Shown here: one piece after another, positions 11,937 through 20,714 of the stretch
Position numbering within the stretch: position 1 is the stretch's first letter
Layout: every line of letters begins with the position of its first letter
Assembly: GCA_011947345.1 (NCBI GenBank)
Contig: JAAVTG010000031.1
Span: forward strand, 1-39,248
DNA: 39,248 bases
Direction: 5' to 3'
Origin: Phytophthora quininea
Taxonomy: Eukaryota; Oomycota; Peronosporomycetes; Peronosporales; Peronosporaceae
Notes under the pieces: model-generated
What the model was told of the DNA's origin: nothing
Database searches by the model: none
What the model saw: the letters and a program-made list of their open reading frames with translations, nothing else
Program-made: the position numbers and the translations under genes

Positions 11937-12769
11937 ATGGACACTGCACCGTTTCAGGAAGATGGAGCTCTCGCCAAGCAAGTTTTCGCCGTTGCAAACG
12001 AGTCCGGTCCAGTATCTCGGTTGGAAAAGCTACTGTACACAAAATTCGCCGCGGTCCTAACGGTTTGGAGTTGCTGCGGAAGGTGGCTCATGCCAAAGAC
12101 TAAGAGGGAAGCACGCTACTCATGCTTGCAGCTGATCCCAGCCAGTTGCCACCGATATTAGCATGCGGTCGACCTTTGTCTCTCGGTCTATCCGATGAGG
12201 AGTTCGCTCGAGTGTTCGCTGAAGCTGAAGCAGCCGCGGAAGCTGTGTGCCGTCTCTTGGTAGATGAAGGTGGAGCCGACGTTAATGATGACAGAGAGCC
12301 TCCATTGTACCGGTCGGCAGTGTGCGGGTGTGAACCAGTCGCCAAATTGCTGCTGCAACGTGGTGCCAACAACAAGTCGAAAGTGTTAGCGATGAACTTT
12401 GCTGCCGACGTTAATGACCACAGCATGCTGAAGATGATGGTCGAGAATGGAGCTGATACAGAGACTGTTGAGAGCGACAATTACGGAAGAACCGCCTTGA
12501 CGGATGCAGTGAAGCGAGGACGCATTCGGATCGTTGAGAGATTGCTGGCTGCAGGCGTCAACATGTTTCGACCGGATGCGTCGGGTAAATCGCCCGCCGA
12601 GCTTGCTCGCGAGAGCGGTCGTGACGACATTGCAGGCATGCTCACGATCGAGGTAAAAGGGAAACGTCTGCTGGTGCGTGTGTTGGTTTACTCAGTCGGG
12701 TTGTTGTGTGGACAGAACCAGCAGCGTTTGATGCGTGGAGTCCAAGGTGTAGGAGATTCCAAGGTGTAG
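11937..12769 (+). pseudogene. Left ankyrin-repeat gene, broken 5' part fused to a near-identical 3' part
   Basis: Partner of the intact ankyrin gene at 18998-19975. From 11937 to 12186 the deduced protein (ALAKQVFAVANESG, RRGPNGLELLRK, STLLMLAADPSQLPP) is only about half identical to the intact gene. It also contains a frame break near 12042 (one A short in ACAAAATTC) and an in-frame TAA at 12099-12101, just before EGSTLL. From 12187 onward (SDEEFARVFAEAEAAAEAVC) it becomes essentially identical to the intact copy. It continues through ankyrin-type units (NYGRTALTDAVKRGRIRIVERLL, SGKSPAELARESGRDDIAGML) to the same stop at 12769. The open 3' frame could still be translated from an ATG at 12122. 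The stop could in principle be an error, but it is not of the one-base-loss kind seen elsewhere. Confidence 0.65.
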
Positions 12770-12781
12770 GAGATTCCAAGG
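12741..12781. repeat. Short tandem repeat, 17-bp unit
   Basis: The unit TCCAAGGTGTAGGAGAT occurs at 12741-12757 and 12758-12774, followed by a partial third copy TCCAAGG. It lies at the ankyrin stop codon region and is mirrored at about 18986-19026 in the other arm. The partial repeat adds VGDSKV-type residues to the C-terminus. Confidence 0.85.
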
Positions 12782-13001
12782 TGCGTCCTTGCTGGATTGC
12801 AAGTGGCTGGACGAAGCAATTGACATACGAAGCGAAGAACCAACGGCCAGTTTTGTTTGCATATTATTTTTCTTACGCAATCAACACCATGATGGAGGAA
12901 TTGTTGTTGGTTGTTTGCAGAAATTGTTAGGAAAAAGCACTTCAACGTGGTAAACGTTCAAATCCAGAGTCTCAATTCCTCTTCACACGAGAGAAATTCG
13001 T

Positions 13002-14157
13002 ATGGAGGACTACATCGACGAAGATGACCTCTGCGGAGTCTCGAAGAACACATTCAAGCTGCGGCAGCGCTTTCGCCACCACTGGAGTACTTTGAGTGTG
13101 TCCTCGTCGTCTTATTCGACGCGTAAGAGTGAGGAATTTCAATTGATCAAGCTGCAGTCGGAAACTGTTCCCACCGAGGAAACGAGGGAACTTTGCATAC
13201 GGCTGGAAAATCGCGCGGGTTTGCAGCACGTGGCGCTGACAGCTACTACTGGAAGTTTTGCGACCGGCGCAGTGGCCGTGCGACGTCAATACCCGCAGAT
13301 TTCCAAATGTGCTGGTTCGTGGGGACTGTCTTTCATTACATATCGGTCAACGCCACTCCTCCAGCAAGAAGGCGTTCTTGAGCTGCTTTAACGATGAATA
13401 CGTTCACGCCGTCGTGCAAAATGTACGTTGCATCCCCATGCAAGACTCGGTCCAGGTCGAAGCGCGTTTCGGACGGATGATGCTTCGATTGAAGAAGTCC
13501 TTGAAGCCCAATCGCAACTACCTCCCGCAAACGTTGCAGCGTCCTGCAGCTCTTGCGTCGAGTTGGTCCAACACTTGCGGAACTGAAACGCCGATCATGA
13601 GCGCTGTCATTGATGCATTTGGAAGAAGACAAGCAAAACCAAAGCTCACCCTGACAGTCCGTCTCTGCTGGAAATCGAATGGGAAAAGGGAGCTCGCAAA
13701 GCTGCGGTACATCCGCCAGGACGACCAGTGGGTTTTCCAGGAGGCCTGCACTCTGCTGGGCGTACACGCGTGCCACGACATTTTCCTGGACAATCGCACC
13801 AGCGTTCGCGTCAAAGTCCACTCGACAACTCGGCCAACAACTGAAGACAGCCGTTGGAGCTTTCTCGTCAACCTCGTCCAGTTCCAAGAACCTGTCGACG
13901 GTGATCCGTTTGGTACGAAAGTGAGTCTTGCGCCGAATCGCTGGAAGAATTTGAAGATCGACTTGGTGAGCATCAAGCGGAAGTTTGGCGCGGTGCATCT
14001 CTACGGACTACGTTTTCAACGCTGTGAAAAGCAAGGAGGTTGTTGTCTTAGCGCGCGACTGCCGAGAGAATCGCAAGCAGGGAAGCAAACTGGTGAGATT
14101 GTCCAGCTCTTGGTGAAGCTCGTTGTGGAAGCTGTGGACAAGTTCGCCGCTAGTTGA
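13002..14157 (+). pseudogene. Left copy of the 385-aa family gene, two frame breaks
   Basis: Near-identical copy of the gene at 17608-18765, starting with ATG at 13002 (MEDYIDEDDLCGVS) and ending with TGA at 14155-14157. Two homopolymers are each one base shorter than in the right copy (GGG at 13186-13188, TTTT at 13256-13259). Because of this the frame shifts after TEETR and again after WKF, and the remaining 299 codons are open in a third frame. If the bases are right, this copy is dead while the right copy is intact. If they are polishing errors, both copies are functional and nearly the same. The same error type appears in housekeeping genes of this window, so I lean towards error and keep the pseudogene label provisional. 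Confidence 0.6.
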
Positions 14158-14722
14158 TGCAATGAACGCGTTTAACGGTTTTAAATCAAATACCAGCTAC
14201 CACACGAGGAGCTGCTCGACGTTGTCTCCCAACTCCTCAGGTTTCTTCAACTGCTTGGACGTCTTACTGACGAGCGTCGATCTCGCTGGCCAGTCGGTTC
14301 TCGAGCAGCATGTGGCTCTCAGGCGGCAGGCCGACGCACGCGCGGAAGATGTTGATCACGCTGCGCGATATCGACAGCACTAAGTCATATCGCTATCATT
14401 CCTTGCTGCAAGTCCCGGTTCACGAAATCACTCAATGACAAGTTTCTTGGCTGAACTAATTAAAGTGCACAACGTGAGCATCAGTGCGTAGCAAGAAGAA
14501 AAGAATGCTGCTCGTACACATTAACTGCGGAGTATCATCTAACTTGATGGATCACCAGGGGCTGTCGTTGGAGTTCCAGCGTCCCCATAGCTAACACTGG
14601 TCCCCGCTGGTGTCGCCGATCCAGCAGCTCATGTGCACCGTGCATTGCATCGTCGGCCATCAGACTTCGTCGCCACCGCCACCACGGGCAAGCCGCGAGC
14701 ACAGCGCATTGCATCTGTTACG

Positions 14723-14818
14723 GGAATGATGGTATTTGGATCATTTTTGTGTCGTACAAAAACAAGGTTTATCCAGAATGGTGGTAGTTCGGACCATTTA
14801 TGCAATTACCATCATTCC
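14723..14818. mobile_element. Possible 96-bp MITE-like element
   Basis: Begins with GGAATGATGGTA (14723-14734) and ends with its exact complement TACCATCATTCC (14807-14818). Similarity extends imperfectly a few bases inward (TTTGGA versus ATTGCA). The interior is AT-rich and non-coding. I see no clear target-site duplication at the flanks (GTTACG and GCTCAA), so it may be only a chance hairpin or an old element. Confidence 0.35.
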
Positions 14819-14831
14819 GCTCAAGTTGAAG

Positions 14832-15707
14832 TCAAAGGCAACAACGGCATGACCAGCTTCTTGCCGCTGCACTCATGGATTTCCTCGGACGATGGCAATG
14901 CAAGCGCAACAGGGACCTTAGTGCACCAGGATCAAGTTCTTCGTAAGATTTCCACCACGGGGTTGGTCGTGTAACACAAGGCGGTGATGTTGCCGTACTT
15001 GCGATCCTTTTGGTCGCGTGGGGGTAAAGTCCTGTGGCTATGGACGCGGGGCTCGGGGTGCTTGCCGTAGACTCGTCAAGAGAGCGCGAGGGAGGCGGCC
15101 GGTCCACGCTGCAACGGGACTGAGGACTCGGTGGTGGGGTCGTTGTTGCCGTTCGCCTGCAGAGCGTAGCATTCAGGGCCCAGCAATCGTTTTTCAGGCG
15201 ACGATTGCTGAGAGCAGGTGGTGCTGCTGCTTTGGCGACGAGGAAAGTATCCACACCGAGGGATCTGCTGGAGAAGTCTGAAGTTTGGGGCGGTGACATC
15301 ACCTCGTGGCTCTTCCACGCGTTGCCGCTGTTGCCATTGCCGTGCTGTGGTGACGCCTGCAAGTCCTCGAGGATTGCGGCCCAGATAGGCTTCGCAGATT
15401 GCACTCGCGCTCTGCATCGCAGCACGTGCGCGCGCGGAGACCATGCACGGCGTGCTCGAGTCGAACGTAGCGCTCGAATGGCTAATGGCAGCACTTGCAG
15501 ACGCCACCCCGAGAATTCCGAGCTGCTAGCGCTCTTCCTTCCAAGCGTGTTGGTCACTTTGGCGGCCTCCATTGTCTCGTTATGCAGCTGCGATTTGCGT
15601 GATGACCGCGCGTTAAAACCCTCCGTAGGCAAGCATGGTCTGGCGGTGCCGGTGCCGGGGCTTGAGGCTTTTGGCAGCTTCGCCGTGGTCGAAAGTCGCC
15701 GCCCCAA
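14832..15707 (-). CDS. Uncertain hypothetical reading frame upstream of inositol synthase
   Basis: Minus-strand open stretch of about 290 codons, overlapping another of 143 codons (15507-15076) in a different frame. The first is rich in Ser, Ala, Arg and Pro. The second has more ordinary composition in places ([16 protein letters not shown]). Reading from one into the other near 15510, with one missing base, would give SSSEFSG followed by [17 protein letters not shown], a smooth continuation. No domain, signal peptide or membrane segment is visible. It could be a lineage-specific gene, a decayed one, or chance openness in GC-rich DNA. I do not recognise it. Confidence 0.25.
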   Translation of the reverse strand: MGRRLSTTAKLPKASSPGTGTARPCLPTEGFNARSSRKSQLHNETMEAAKVTNTLGRKSASSSEFSGWRLQVLPLAIRALRSTRARRAWSPRAHVLRCRARVQSAKPIWAAILEDLQASPQHGNGNSGNAWKSHEVMSPPQTSDFSSRSLGVDTFLVAKAAAPPALSNRRLKNDCWALNATLCRRTATTTPPPSPQSRCSVDRPPPSRSLDESTASTPSPASIATGLYPHATKRIASTATSPPCVTRPTPWWKSYEELDPGALRSLLRLHCHRPRKSMSAAARSWSCRCCL

Positions 15708-15896
15708 AAGCTACGTCTACACCACTGTATGCTGGTCCTCTCGGCCACGACGGACAAGTGCATTACATTGCAGTCTGTTGAACTCCATGCTCACTATCGT
15801 CTCCAGCAGTTGGGCGCAGCGCCGTGCGACGGTTGGAGCGAGTATCTTCGAACCGACGCGTCAGCGGCTCCAGAGCCTCAGATTTTGTTTTTAAAA

Positions 15897-15905
15897 CTCA
15901 CTTCC
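15897..15905 (+). promoter_or_regulatory. Candidate oomycete initiator (Inr) of the inositol synthase gene
   Basis: CTCACTTCC fits the oomycete initiator consensus YTCANTYY and lies about 45 bases before the ATG at 15949, a normal 5' leader length in these organisms. Assignment is by motif and position only. Confidence 0.5.
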
Positions 15906-15948
15906 GAATCCGCCTCGCCCTGCCCAAGTGAAGCTCCTCCTCTCCGCC

Positions 15949-17501
15949 ATGGCGTCGTCCGACTTCTTCCGCGAGCCGTTCACCGTCAACAGCCCCAACG
16001 TCGCGTACACGCCCGACGAGATCACGGCCCAGTACACGTACCACACGACCCGTGTGGAGGGCACCGTGGCCACCCCGTGGCCGACAAGTTCACGTTCAAG
16101 ACGCAGCGCAAGGTGCCCAAGCTCGGCGTCATGATCGTGGGGCTGGGTGGCAACAACGGCTCGACGCTCGTGGCCAGCATCCTGGCCAACAAGCACCACG
16201 TGACGTGGACCACGAAGGAAGGCGTGCAGGAGCCCAACTACTTTGGCTCCGTCACGCAGGCGTCCACCGTGCGGCTCGGCACCAATGCCAACGGCGAAGG
16301 CGTCTACATCCCGTTCCACAACCTGCTGCCCATGGTCACCCCCAACGACCTCGTCATCGGCGGCTGGGACATCTCGTCGCTCAACTTGGCCGAAGCCATG
16401 AAGCGCGCGCGGGTGCTGGACCACGACCTGCAGCGCCAACTGGTGCCACACCTCGAGAAGATCAAACCGCTGCCCTCCATCTACTACCCGGACTTCATCG
16501 CCGCCAACCAGGCCGACCGCGCCGACAACCTGCTCAAGGGTTCCAAGCAGGAGAACCTGGACGCTGTGCGAGCCCAGATCCGCGACTTTAAGCAGAGCAA
16601 CAACCTTGATAAGGTCATCGTGCTCTGGTCCGCCAACACGGAGCGCTTCTCCGACATTGTCGAGGGCGTGAACGACACGTCGGCCAACCTGCTCGAGTCC
16701 ATCAAGGCTGGCGAGGCCGAGGTGTCCCCCTCGACGGTCTTCGCCGTCGCCTCGATCCTCGAAGGCTGCTCGTACATCAACGGCAGTCCCCAGAACACGT
16801 TCGTGCCTGGTGTGCTGGACCTGGCTGAGGAGAAGAAGATCTTTGTGGGCGGCGACGACTTCAAGTCGGGTCAGACCAAGATGAAATCGGTGCTTGTGGA
16901 CTTCCTCGTGTCCGCCGGCATCAAACCCACGTCCATCGTGAGCTACAACCACCTGGGCAACAACGACGGCAAGAACCTGTCGGCGCCGCAGCAGTTCCGC
17001 TCCAAGGAGATCTCCAAGTCCAACGTCGTGGACGACATGGTGGCCTCCAACCGCCTGCTCTACAAGGAGAACGAACACCCGGACCACGTCGTGGTCATCA
17101 AGTACGTGCCGTTCGTGGGCGACAGCAAGCGCGCACTGGACGAGTACACGTCCAAGATCTTCATGAACGGCAACAACACCATCTCGATGCACAACACGTG
17201 CGAGGACTCGCTGCTGGCGTCGCCGCTCATTCTCGACCTTGTGCTTGTCTGCGAGCTTGCCGAGCGCATCACGCTCAAGAAGGAGGGCGCCGCTGACTTT
17301 GAGCACATGCACTCGGTGCTGTCCATCCTCAGCTACATGCTCAAGGCGCCGCTCGTGCCCCGCGGCACGCCTGTGGTCAACGCGCTCTTCGCGCAGCGCG
17401 AGTGCATGATCAACATCTTCCGCGCGTGCGTCGGCCTGCCGCCTGAGAGCCACATGCTGCTCGAGAACCGACTGGCCAGCGAGATCGACGCTCGTCAGTA
17501 A
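15949..17501 (+). CDS. INO1: Inositol-3-phosphate synthase (myo-inositol-1-phosphate synthase)
   Basis: NAD-dependent isomerase converting glucose 6-phosphate to 1D-myo-inositol 3-phosphate, the committed step to inositol lipids and inositol phosphates in the cytosol. The ATG at 15949 starts [13 protein letters not shown]. The Rossmann motif [10 protein letters not shown] (about 16141-16170) binds NAD. Family blocks follow: [88 protein letters not shown]. Length (about 517 aa) is usual for eukaryotes. One base is missing near 16070 in the C-run of GTGGCCACCCCGTGG, where [12 protein letters not shown] must join [14 protein letters not shown]. No introns. Its last 100 or so bases lie inside the right arm of the inverted repeat and are copied, reversed, at 14257-14358. 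Confidence 0.96.
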
Positions 17502-19580
17502 GACGTCCAAGCAGTTGAAGAAACCTGAGGAGTTGGGAGACAACGTCGAGCAGCTCCTCGTGTGGTAGCTGGTATTTGATTTAAAACCGTTAAACGCGTT
17601 CATTGCATCAACTAGCGGCGAACTTGTCCACAGCTTCCACAACGAGCTTCACCAAGAGCTGGACAATCTCACCAGTTTGCTTCCCTGCTTGCGATTCTCT
17701 CGGCAGTCGCGCGCTAAGACAACAACCTCCTTGCTTTTCACAGCGTTGAAAACGTAGTCCGTAGAGATGCACCGCGCCAAACTTCCGCTTGATGCTCACC
17801 AAGTCGATCTTCAAATTCTTCCAGCGATTCGGCGCAAGACTCACTTTCGTACCAAACGGATCACCGTCGACAGGTTCTTGGAACTGGACGAGGTTGACGA
17901 GAAAGCTCCAACGGCTGTCTTCAGTTGTTGGCCGAGTTGTCGAGTGGACTTTGACGCGAACGCTGGTGCGATTGTCCAGGAAAATGTCGTGGCACGCGTG
18001 TACGCCCAGCAGAGTGCAGGCCTCCTGGAAAACCCACTGGTCGTCCTGGCGGATGTACCGCAGCTTTGCGAGCTCCCTTTTCCCATTCGATTTCCAGCAG
18101 AGACGGACTGTCAGGGTGAGCTTTGGTTTTGCTTGTCTTCTTCCAAATGCATCAATGACAGCGCTCATGATCGGCGTTTCAGTTCCGCAAATGTTGGACC
18201 AACTCGACGCAAGAGCTGCAGGACGCTGCAACGTTTGCGGGAGGTAGTTGCGATTGGGCTTCAAGGACTTCTTCAATCGAAGCATCATCCGTCCGAAACG
18301 CGCTTCGACCTGGACCGAGTCTTGCATGGGGATGCAACGTACATTTTGCACGACGGCGTGAACGTATTCATCGTTAAAGCAGCTCAAGAACGCCTTCTTG
18401 CTGGAGGAGTGGCGTTGACCGATATGTAATGAAAGACAGTCCCCACGAACCAGCACATTTGGAAATCTGCGGGTATTGACGTCGCACGGCCACTGCGCCG
18501 GTCGCAAAAACTTCCAGTAGTAGCTGTCAGCGCCACGTGCTGCAAACCCGCGCGATTTTCCAGCCGTATGCAAAGTTCCCCTCGTTTCCTCGGTGGGAAC
18601 AGTTTCCGACTGCAGCTTGATCAATTGAAATTCCTCACTCTTACGCGTCGAATAAGACGACGAGGACACACTCAAAGTACTCCAGTGGTGGCGAAAGCGC
18701 TGCCGCAGCTTGAATGTGTTCTTCGAGACTCCGCAGAGGTCATCTTCGTCGATGTAGTCCTCCATACGAATTTCTCTCGTGTGAAGAGGAATTGAGACTC
18801 TGGATTTGAACGTTTACCACGTTGAAGTGCTTTTTCCTAACAATTTCTGCAAACAACCAACAACAATTCCTCCATCATGGTGTTGATTGCGTAAGAAAAA
18901 TAATATGCAAACAAAACTGGCCGTTGGTTCTTCGCTTCGTATGTCAATTGCTTCGTCCAGCCACTTGCAATCCAGCAAGGACGCACCTTGGAATCTCCTA
19001 CACCTTGGAATCTCCTACACCTTGGACTCCACGCATCAAACGCTGCTGGTTCTGTCCACACAACAACCCGACTGAGTAAACCAACACACGCACCAGCAGA
19101 CGTTTCCCTTTTACCTCGATCGTGAGCATGCCTGCAATGTCGTCACGACCGCTCTCGCGAGCAAGCTCGGCGGGCGATTTACCCGACGCATCCGGTCGAA
19201 ACATGTTGACGCCTGCAGCCAGCAATCTCTCAACGATCCGAATGCGTCCTCGCTTCACTGCATCCGTCAAGGCGGTTCTTCCGTAATTGTCGCTCTCAAC
19301 AGTCTCTGTATCAGCTCCATTCTCGACCATCATCTTCAGCATGCTGTGGTCATTAACGTCGGCAGCAAAGTTCATCGCTAACACTTTCGACTTGTTGTTG
19401 GCACCACGTTGCAGCAGCAATTTGGCGACTGGTTCACACCCGCACACTGCCGACCGGTACAATGGAGGCTCTCTGTCATCATTAACGTCGGCTCCACCTT
19501 CATCTACCAAGAGACGGCACACAGCTTCCGCGGCTGCTTCAGCTTCAGCGAACACTCGAGCGAACTCCTCATCGGATAGA
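17407..19580. repeat. Right arm of the 2.17-kb inverted repeat
   Basis: Reverse complement of 12187-14358; the two arms are separated by 3,048 bp. This arm includes the synthase 3' coding end and 3' region, the intact 385-aa gene and the 3' two thirds of the intact ankyrin gene. It is the likely donor copy. The synthase and ankyrin genes continue naturally past both of its ends, whereas in the left arm the synthase tail is cut off and the ankyrin gene joins a diverged 5' part. Confidence 0.93.
17608..18765 (-). CDS. Unknown 385-residue protein of a locally repeated family
   Basis: Intact single-exon gene, 385 codons, starting MEDYIDEDDLCGVS and ending VDKFAAS. I do not recognise the family. 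The N-terminus is short and acidic, followed by a Ser/Arg/Lys-rich stretch. The central and C-terminal parts alternate strands and basic segments (LVRGDCLSLHIGQRH, YVHAVVQNVRC, LKIDLVSIKRKFG) and look globular and nucleophilic-residue poor. There is no signal peptide, membrane helix or RxLR motif, so it is probably intracellular. A near-identical copy lies at 13002-14157 and an old decayed one at 6211-7119, so this is a family expanding at this locus. It is tail-to-tail with the synthase gene (about 107 bp gap). The ankyrin gene, in the same orientation, lies 232 bp upstream. Confidence 0.8.
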   Translation of the reverse strand: MEDYIDEDDLCGVSKNTFKLRQRFRHHWSTLSVSSSSYSTRKSEEFQLIKLQSETVPTEETRGTLHTAGKSRGFAARGADSYYWKFLRPAQWPCDVNTRRFPNVLVRGDCLSLHIGQRHSSSKKAFLSCFNDEYVHAVVQNVRCIPMQDSVQVEARFGRMMLRLKKSLKPNRNYLPQTLQRPAALASSWSNICGTETPIMSAVIDAFGRRQAKPKLTLTVRLCWKSNGKRELAKLRYIRQDDQWVFQEACTLLGVHACHDIFLDNRTSVRVKVHSTTRPTTEDSRWSFLVNLVQFQEPVDGDPFGTKVSLAPNRWKNLKIDLVSIKRKFGAVHLYGLRFQRCEKQGGCCLSARLPRESQAGKQTGEIVQLLVKLVVEAVDKFAAS

Positions 19581-19975
19581 TCGAGACATGAGCATTTGCC
19601 CCACACCGATATCGGCGGCAACGAGTCTGGTTCGGCTGCGATCTTGAGCAACGTGGTCCTATTGATGTCCTTGAACTGGACCAGCTTCTGCAGCAGCTGC
19701 AAACCGTTTGGGCCGCTGCGAATCTTGCGCAGCTCTTCCAGCAGCGCGAGTATCCCGGACTCGTATGCAAGGCCGAACAACTTTTCACCCAGCACGTCAA
19801 CAGCAGCAGCATCTACTTGAGACGAAGCAGCAGTAGCCATTGGAGCGGTTGAAGGGGTCGCAGCTCCTTCGACCGCGCTCTGGGCTGCAGATATCGCACC
19901 CCAAGCGGTCGGCGAGACTGTCAGAATCGCAGCTGCCGCTGCAACGCTCTCGATACCAGCGTTAGAGCTCGACAT
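18998..19975 (-). CDS. Ankyrin-repeat protein
   Basis: Frame of 325 codons from an ATG at 19975 (MSSSNAGIES). An Ala/Ser/Thr-rich N-terminal region is followed by a helical segment (EKLFGLAYESGILALLEEL) and then ankyrin-type repeats: ADVNDDREPPLYRSAVCGCE, NYGRTALTDAVKRGRIRIVE and SGKSPAELARESGRDDIAGML. Ankyrin repeats mediate protein contacts; no enzymatic domain is seen. The frame is open further upstream to 20113, but the Met at 19975 is preferred because the residues above it lack any family pattern. The end after AGMLTIE is suspicious: GAGGTAAAA could be a splice donor, and the terminal residues come from the 17-bp repeat. The left homologue at 11937-12769 shares only the 3' part at high identity. 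Confidence 0.8.
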   Translation of the reverse strand: MSSSNAGIESVAAAAAILTVSPTAWGAISAAQSAVEGAATPSTAPMATAASSQVDAAAVDVLGEKLFGLAYESGILALLEELRKIRSGPNGLQLLQKLVQFKDINRTTLLKIAAEPDSLPPISVWGKCSCLDLSDEEFARVFAEAEAAAEAVCRLLVDEGGADVNDDREPPLYRSAVCGCEPVAKLLLQRGANNKSKVLAMNFAADVNDHSMLKMMVENGADTETVESDNYGRTALTDAVKRGRIRIVERLLAAGVNMFRPDASGKSPAELARESGRDDIAGMLTIEVKGKRLLVRVLVYSVGLLCGQNQQRLMRGVQGVGDSKV

Positions 19976-20086
19976 GGCCACGATGAAGAAGAGTGCTTGG
20001 GACTGCGCGTGACGGGGCTTGACAACCGAAAGGCAAGTTGAAGAGCATTTTTGTTTTGCCGCTATCGTCATTTTAATGTCAACGGT

Positions 20087-20159
20087 GGTCACTACCGGTA
20101 TTACCGGTACCAAACTGGTACAGGTTTGGGCCCATCACTGGTCACTACCGGTAATTACC
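20087..20159. repeat. Cluster of ACCGGTA-type direct and inverted repeats
   Basis: GGTCACTACCGGTA occurs at 20087-20100 and again at 20140-20153. Between and beside them lie TACCGGTA, GGTACC and TACCAGTA variants that can pair with each other. It sits between the divergent ankyrin and RAMP4 genes. It may be a small foldback element or a set of binding sites. Confidence 0.5.
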
Positions 20160-20181
20160 AGTACGATATTGCTTCTATACG

Positions 20182-20193
20182 GCCACGTGGAGC
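20182..20193 (+). promoter_or_regulatory. CCACGTGG box upstream of the RAMP4 gene
   Basis: GCCACGTGGAGC, 41 bases before the RAMP4 ATG. The identical 12-mer lies upstream of the MANF gene (21594-21605). The CCACG core is the half-site of mammalian ER-stress response elements. A TGACGTGA, close to the UPRE core TGACGTGG, lies at 20210-20217. Function is inferred. Confidence 0.45.
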
Positions 20194-20233
20194 TGCATTT
20201 CGAGATTCTTGACGTGAGCAGTCAGTCGTCGCC

Positions 20234-20488
20234 ATGGCCGCCCCCGCGAAGATGCGTCTGCGCTCCGAGAAGCACCTGGCCAACATCACCAAGCGCGGCA
20301 TGGTCGCGCAGCCCGAGAAGGTCCGTTGCTCCACCTTGTGCTGCTTGTATTCTCTCCATACTGACTGGTGCTGGTCCTGCAGAAAGAGCGGCTACAGCGT
20401 CGGCCCCGTCCTGCTGGGCTTCTTCGTGTTCGTGCTGGTGGGCTCATCCATCATTCAGATCCTACAGACGGCGCAGTTCGGCCTGTAA
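20234..20488 (+). CDS. SERP1: Stress-associated ER protein, RAMP4/SERP1 family
   Basis: Small tail-anchored ER protein that associates with the Sec61 translocon and protects nascent membrane proteins during ER stress. It starts MAAPAKMRLRSEKHLANITK and continues RGMVAQPEK, matching the RAMP4 pattern of basic residues then NEKxxxNITxRGxV. After an intron of about 62 nt (near 20321-20382), the protein resumes KSGYSVGPVLLGFFVFVLVG and ends SSIIQILQTAQFGL, the conserved GP, membrane helix and short lumenal tail. The total of about 63 residues is standard. With the GTCCGT donor at 20321 and acceptor at 20382 the join is off by one base (an extra A in AAAGAG), so the exact splice or that base is uncertain. 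The intron is also open in frame. Confidence 0.9.
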   Translation: MAAPAKMRLRSEKHLANITKRGMVAQPEKVRCSTLCCLYSLHTDWCWSCRKSGYSVGPVLLGFFVFVLVGSSIIQILQTAQFGL

Positions 20489-20714
20489 GCAAGTGACAAC
20501 AAGCACGTGTATGTGAAGCGGCGGCCACCAGCGAGAGGCTACGGGGCTTCATGAAGAAGTCTCCAGTCATACTGCCGTCGCTAATTTAATGCCAATATTC
20601 CACAAGATTCCACTCCACTGGGTTAGTGTAAAGATTGTCTTTTATTGAATCAATATGGCTGGTGGAGAGCTGCTCTCGATGCGGCCAGCCCTTCACCATC
20701 GTGCCGTTGCTCGT

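Larger units (their letters stand above)
12187..14358. repeat. Left arm of a 2.17-kb inverted repeat
   Basis: Reverse complement of 17407-19580. By comparing translations of both strands and spot-checking bases, I found only one substitution (13574 C versus the complement of 18191) and two homopolymer length differences. These are GGG at 13186-13188 versus GGGG on the right, and TTTT at 13256-13259 versus TTTTT. The arm holds the 3' part of the ankyrin gene, the whole 385-aa-type gene and about 100 bp of the inositol synthase 3' coding end in reverse orientation. Identity stops sharply at both ends: TCTATCCG at 12187, and GTTGATCA ending at 14358. Confidence 0.93.
14359..15896. other. Spacer between the left arm and the inositol synthase gene
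   Basis: About 1.5 kb forming the 5' side of the synthase gene. It holds a small terminal-inverted-repeat element (14723-14818) and a weak minus-strand reading frame (14832-15707), both listed separately. I recognise nothing else. The copied synthase tail ends at 14358, and the sequence to the right is unrelated to the synthase gene. Confidence 0.6.

Noticed and set aside
12688..12945. Minus-strand 85-codon frame repeated in both arms (also 18822-19079)
   Set aside because: It is duplicated only because the arms are duplicated; it overlaps the ankyrin 3' end and has no recognisable features.
15891..17642. Open minus-strand frame of 583 codons opposite inositol synthase
   Set aside because: It is the mirror of a highly biased, GC-rich coding gene. 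The composition (His, Val, Leu, Gly runs) and lack of any motif mark it as antisense openness.
17608..18765. Secreted RxLR or Crinkler-type effector
   Set aside because: No signal peptide, no RxLR or LxLFLAK motif near the N-terminus in either copy.
18998..20113. Start of the ankyrin gene at 20113
   Set aside because: The extra 46 codons cover the repeat-rich intergenic DNA and show no protein-like pattern; the Met at 19975 is better.
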